Positions 60,221 to 64,000 of a stretch of DNA of 64,000 nt are shown piece by piece. Under the pieces are notes generated by a model. It was not told where the DNA came from and did not search any database. It saw only the letters and a program-made list of their open reading frames with translations. The DNA comes from Arthrobacter sp. zg-Y1110. GTDB lineage: Bacteria; Actinomycetota; Actinomycetes; Actinomycetales; Micrococcaceae. Each line of letters opens with the position of its first letter. Within the stretch, counting starts at the first letter, position 1. Both the position numbers and the translations under genes were made by a program. The DNA is taken from positions 434,001 to 498,000 of the forward strand of contig NZ_CP104272.1 of assembly GCF_025244865.1 (NCBI RefSeq), written 5' to 3'.

Positions 60221-61993
60221 ATGAGCCATCATTACTTTCCATCCGGCCCGCGGCGCCAGCCGGGGCCCGAGCGCCGGATACGCAGGTCTCTTTTAGGCGT
60301 CGCGGCCGCTGCTGTGCTGCTGCTGGCACCGTTCGCGGCACCCGCGAATGCCTCCTGGGCAGAGCCGGACCCGAATGATCCGGCGCCGGTAGCCGGCATC
60401 AATGCGGAAGTCGTGACTACCGACCTCGGGCCCGCCCAAAGGGTACAGGCGTTCGTGGCTGACAATCCCACCCCGCCGGATCCCTTGGCACCGTATCCAG
60501 AGGACAACCCAGTGGGAGTGCCTGTGACCGGCCGGTTCGCGGGCATCATTTTGACTGAGGATGCCGGTGGCGGGACCGGGCAGATGTACTGCATCGACAC
60601 AGCGGTGGAGACCATGGTCGGCATCGGCTACGTTCAGGGGGCCTGGGAGGAAGCCAACGTAGCCAACATCGGCTACGTAAATTACATCCTGAACAACTAT
60701 TATCCTGCGAATCCCGCAGCGCCTGCGGGCTTAACCGTCAATCAGCAGGCTGCGGCGGTGCAGGGTGCGATCTGGTACTTCACCGACGGATACCTGGTCA
60801 ATACTACGGAGACGGTCATCAGGCCCGCGGTTGAGGCGATCGTCGCCGACGCACAGGCCAACGGACCCTTGGTGGAACCGCCCCCGCCGAATGTCACCGT
60901 CACCCCACCGGTTGCTGCGGGTCCAGCGGGAGGCGTGGCGGGCCCGTTTACGGTCGCGTCGGAAGGAGCAGCGGAGGTTACCGTTTCCGTGCCTGCCGGG
61001 TACACCATGTTTGCCGATGCTGCGGGGACCGTCCCCATCCCGACCGGAAGCACAGTCCTTTCGGGAGCGCAGATCTGGGTGGCCGGCCCCCCGGGTTCAA
61101 CCGCTCCGGGGGTCCTTAGCGCCCGCGCTTCCGTCACGGTCCAGACCGGCAACGTCTACCTCTACGACCAGGGCGATCCGCTGTTGGACAACGCGCAGCC
61201 CCTCATCCTCGCCGCGACCACAGCGTTGGAAGCGACTGCCGAGGCGACCGCGGAGTTCTTTGTGCCGGGAGACCTCGTGGTGAACAAAACCTTTGCAGGG
61301 GAAGCCGCAGGTCGCCAAGGTGCAATCGCGCTCACTGTCGACTGTGGTGCAGCGGGGCTGTTTAGCTTTGAAATCCCCGCAGGAACCACAGCTCCCGTCA
61401 GCGAAACGATTGTTGATCTTCCGGTGGGTACAGTGTGCTCCGTCACCGAACCGGTCACGGGATCCAATACCGAGGTGACGGTGACTCCGACAGTCTCGGA
61501 TCCGGTGACTATCGCTGAGGGGGAAAATGTCCTCGCCGTGACCAACACGGTTGAGTTCAACCCGGGCAGCCTTGTAGTCGCCAAGACCATCAGCGGCTCC
61601 GGAGCCGGCCTGCAGGACGAAGTCGTGCTTCACATCCAGTGCGGTAACGGACTGATCGACGAGATCTTCGTTATCCCCGAGGGGACTTCGGCGGATACCT
61701 TCACCCAGCGGTACGACGGCATCCCGGCGGGAACGGTGTGTCGGGTTACGGAGCCGGCATCCGGCGCCAATGAGGACGTGACCGTGGAATCGTCAGGTAC
61801 GGCGGAGGTAACTATCCTGCCGGGGCAGGAGGTGGCGGCTGAGGTTATCAATGAATACGCGCCGGTGCCGGTAACCGAACGGCTTCCGCGGACAGGGGCG
61901 GAAGACACCGCAGCCATGGTGGGAGCAGCCGGAAGTGCAATGCTCGCCGGATCCCTATTGGTCCTGGGGTCGTACCGGCGGCGCCATAGCTAA
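60221..61993 (+). CDS. Thioester-domain (TQXA) cell-wall-anchored surface protein, copy 2
   Basis: A 590-residue paralogue of the preceding gene with the same architecture: signal helix ending APANA, thioester domain with Cys124 (MYCID) and Gln181 (AAAVQGAIW), beta domain, two DUF5979-type repeats, LPRTG at 555-559, membrane helix and basic tail. The N-terminal half is only moderately similar to copy 1, whereas the second Ig-like repeat is identical at DNA level. The divergent thioester heads suggest different binding targets on similar stalks (inference). Confidence 0.88.
   Translation: MSHHYFPSGPRRQPGPERRIRRSLLGVAAAAVLLLAPFAAPANASWAEPDPNDPAPVAGINAEVVTTDLGPAQRVQAFVADNPTPPDPLAPYPEDNPVGVPVTGRFAGIILTEDAGGGTGQMYCIDTAVETMVGIGYVQGAWEEANVANIGYVNYILNNYYPANPAAPAGLTVNQQAAAVQGAIWYFTDGYLVNTTETVIRPAVEAIVADAQANGPLVEPPPPNVTVTPPVAAGPAGGVAGPFTVASEGAAEVTVSVPAGYTMFADAAGTVPIPTGSTVLSGAQIWVAGPPGSTAPGVLSARASVTVQTGNVYLYDQGDPLLDNAQPLILAATTALEATAEATAEFFVPGDLVVNKTFAGEAAGRQGAIALTVDCGAAGLFSFEIPAGTTAPVSETIVDLPVGTVCSVTEPVTGSNTEVTVTPTVSDPVTIAEGENVLAVTNTVEFNPGSLVVAKTISGSGAGLQDEVVLHIQCGNGLIDEIFVIPEGTSADTFTQRYDGIPAGTVCRVTEPASGANEDVTVESSGTAEVTILPGQEVAAEVINEYAPVPVTERLPRTGAEDTAAMVGAAGSAMLAGSLLVLGSYRRRHS
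61499..61884 (+). repeat. 386-bp identical repeat, copy 2
   Basis: Partner of 59534-59919, offset 1,965 bp, same orientation. Confidence 0.9.
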
Positions 61994-62019
61994 GCGGACG
62001 AAAAGCGCAAATGGCGGCT

Positions 62020-62048
62020 GGAGCCGGCAATCGTAAGGGGCCGGCTCC
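62020..62048 (+). terminator. Hairpin after thioester-protein copy 2
   Basis: GGAGCCGGC (62020-62028) and GCCGGCTCC (62040-62048), 27 nt after the stop; no T run follows. Confidence 0.5.
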
Positions 62049-62065
62049 AACCCCCTGGCCTCGAT

Positions 62066-62094
62066 TTGCAGCTGGGGGCAAACGTGTGTAAAGT
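62066..62094 (+). promoter_or_regulatory. Upstream promoter of rRNA operon 2 (P1)
   Basis: TTGCAG (62066-62071), 17 nt, TAAAGT (62089-62094). Confidence 0.55.
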
Positions 62095-62278
62095 TTTTCT
62101 AAGTCGCCGCGGCCGGGACGCTGGAAAAGCGCCCGAGCATGGCGGCCAAACCCCAACAAAAAACAGAGTCCAACCAGTGCGCGCCCTTTGCAGGGCCGGT
62201 GGAAAAGACTCCGTTGGATGCTGGGTCCGGAACGGCGTAAAACGCATCTCACGGGCTCCCGACAAGGGAAACCGCGAA

Positions 62279-62307
62279 TTGCAAATAACGCCGGAATGGA
62301 ATAAGAT
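62279..62307 (+). promoter_or_regulatory. Proximal promoter of rRNA operon 2 (P2)
   Basis: TTGCAA (62279-62284), 17 nt, TAAGAT (62302-62307), the same -10 as operon 1 with a different -35. The upstream sequence is unrelated to operon 1 until the shared leader begins at 62369. Confidence 0.7.
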
Positions 62308-62371
62308 ATAAAACATTGCAGCGAAGAAGAAAAGGAAAACATTGTTTTCCCGAGTATCTTCGGATTGCGTC

Positions 62372-62547
62372 TGTTGTTTGAGAACTCAATAGTGTGCCAA
62401 GTTTATTGATACCAATTTATTTTGATTGGTTGAACAGGCCGTTTCCGCCCACCCCGTGGGTACGGGACGGTTTTTTTAGCCGGTTTCGAATTTAGTGCAG
62501 TGTCTGCAGCCAATTTTCCTTGGCTTCGGCACTGTGTCTGTAACACA
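62372..62547 (+). promoter_or_regulatory. rRNA operon 2 leader
   Basis: Same as the operon 1 leader (boxA-like site 62372-62386, hairpin and T run at about 62439-62477) except for one base: C at 62463 where operon 1 has T at 52287, inside the hairpin. Confidence 0.7.

Positions 62548-64000
<1,453 letters not shown>

Noticed and set aside
62066..62311. 81-residue + strand frame before rRNA operon 2
   Set aside because: It starts in the P1 -35 and runs over the P2 promoter; no ribosome-binding site or similarity.

Overview
The window is high-GC actinobacterial DNA, most likely from Arthrobacter or a close relative in the Micrococcaceae. This rests on the rRNA genes, many GTG starts, -10 hexamers of the TANNNT type placed 5-7 nt before start codons, a CarD/IspD/IspF/CysS/RlmB block, a GlgE alpha-glucan pathway and a SenX3-RegX3/PhoU locus. 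No IS element, prophage, CRISPR array or plasmid function was seen.

Layout. (1) 1-23001: the distal part of a large flagellar cluster, all on the + strand and mostly translationally coupled: fliD, fliS, a small unknown gene, flgB, flgC, fliE, fliF, fliG, fliH, fliI, fliJ, an NlpC/P60 hydrolase in a FlgJ-like position, fliK, flgD, flgE, flbD, motA, motB, fliM, fliN, fliO, fliP, fliQ, fliR, flhB, flhA, an FlhF-like protein without a recognisable GTPase domain, and csrA. Three intergenic sites share a FliA/SigD-like signature (CT[T/A]AC-N15-GCCGA[T/A]A), before flgB, flbD and fliM. (2) 23002-31200: housekeeping genes: a small Cys-rich protein, tRNA-Thr(CGU) with promoter and terminator, a secreted S33-type peptidase, holB and tmk, a PLP trans-sulfuration enzyme, a DUF2516-type membrane protein, a SAM methyltransferase and phosphoglycerate mutase. 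A 420-nt intergenic region before the mutase carries two large dyads and a G-tract array. (3) 31186-39153: phoU divergent from senX3-regX3 with an array of 11-bp PHO-box-like repeats between them, then an LpqE-like lipoprotein divergent from carD, followed by ispD, ispF, cysS and rlmB. (4) 39188-51881: glycogen/trehalose metabolism: glgX and glgP (convergent), then glgE, treS and one reading frame that fuses maltokinase to the branching enzyme GlgB. Together TreS, Mak, GlgE and GlgB turn trehalose into branched alpha-glucan, which GlgP and GlgX can degrade. (5) 51882-64000: a complete rRNA operon (16S-23S-5S), two paralogous cell-wall-anchored proteins with a thioester domain and an LPXTG signal, and the start of a second rRNA operon cut by the window end.

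The most unusual points are the thioester-adhesin pair held between two same-orientation rRNA operons with a 10,176-bp repeat offset, a 386-bp tract of complete nucleotide identity inside otherwise diverged adhesin genes (a gene-conversion signature), the GTPase-less FlhF-like protein, the Mak-GlgB fusion that still carries an internal ribosome-binding site and GTG, and the shared flagellar promoter motif.
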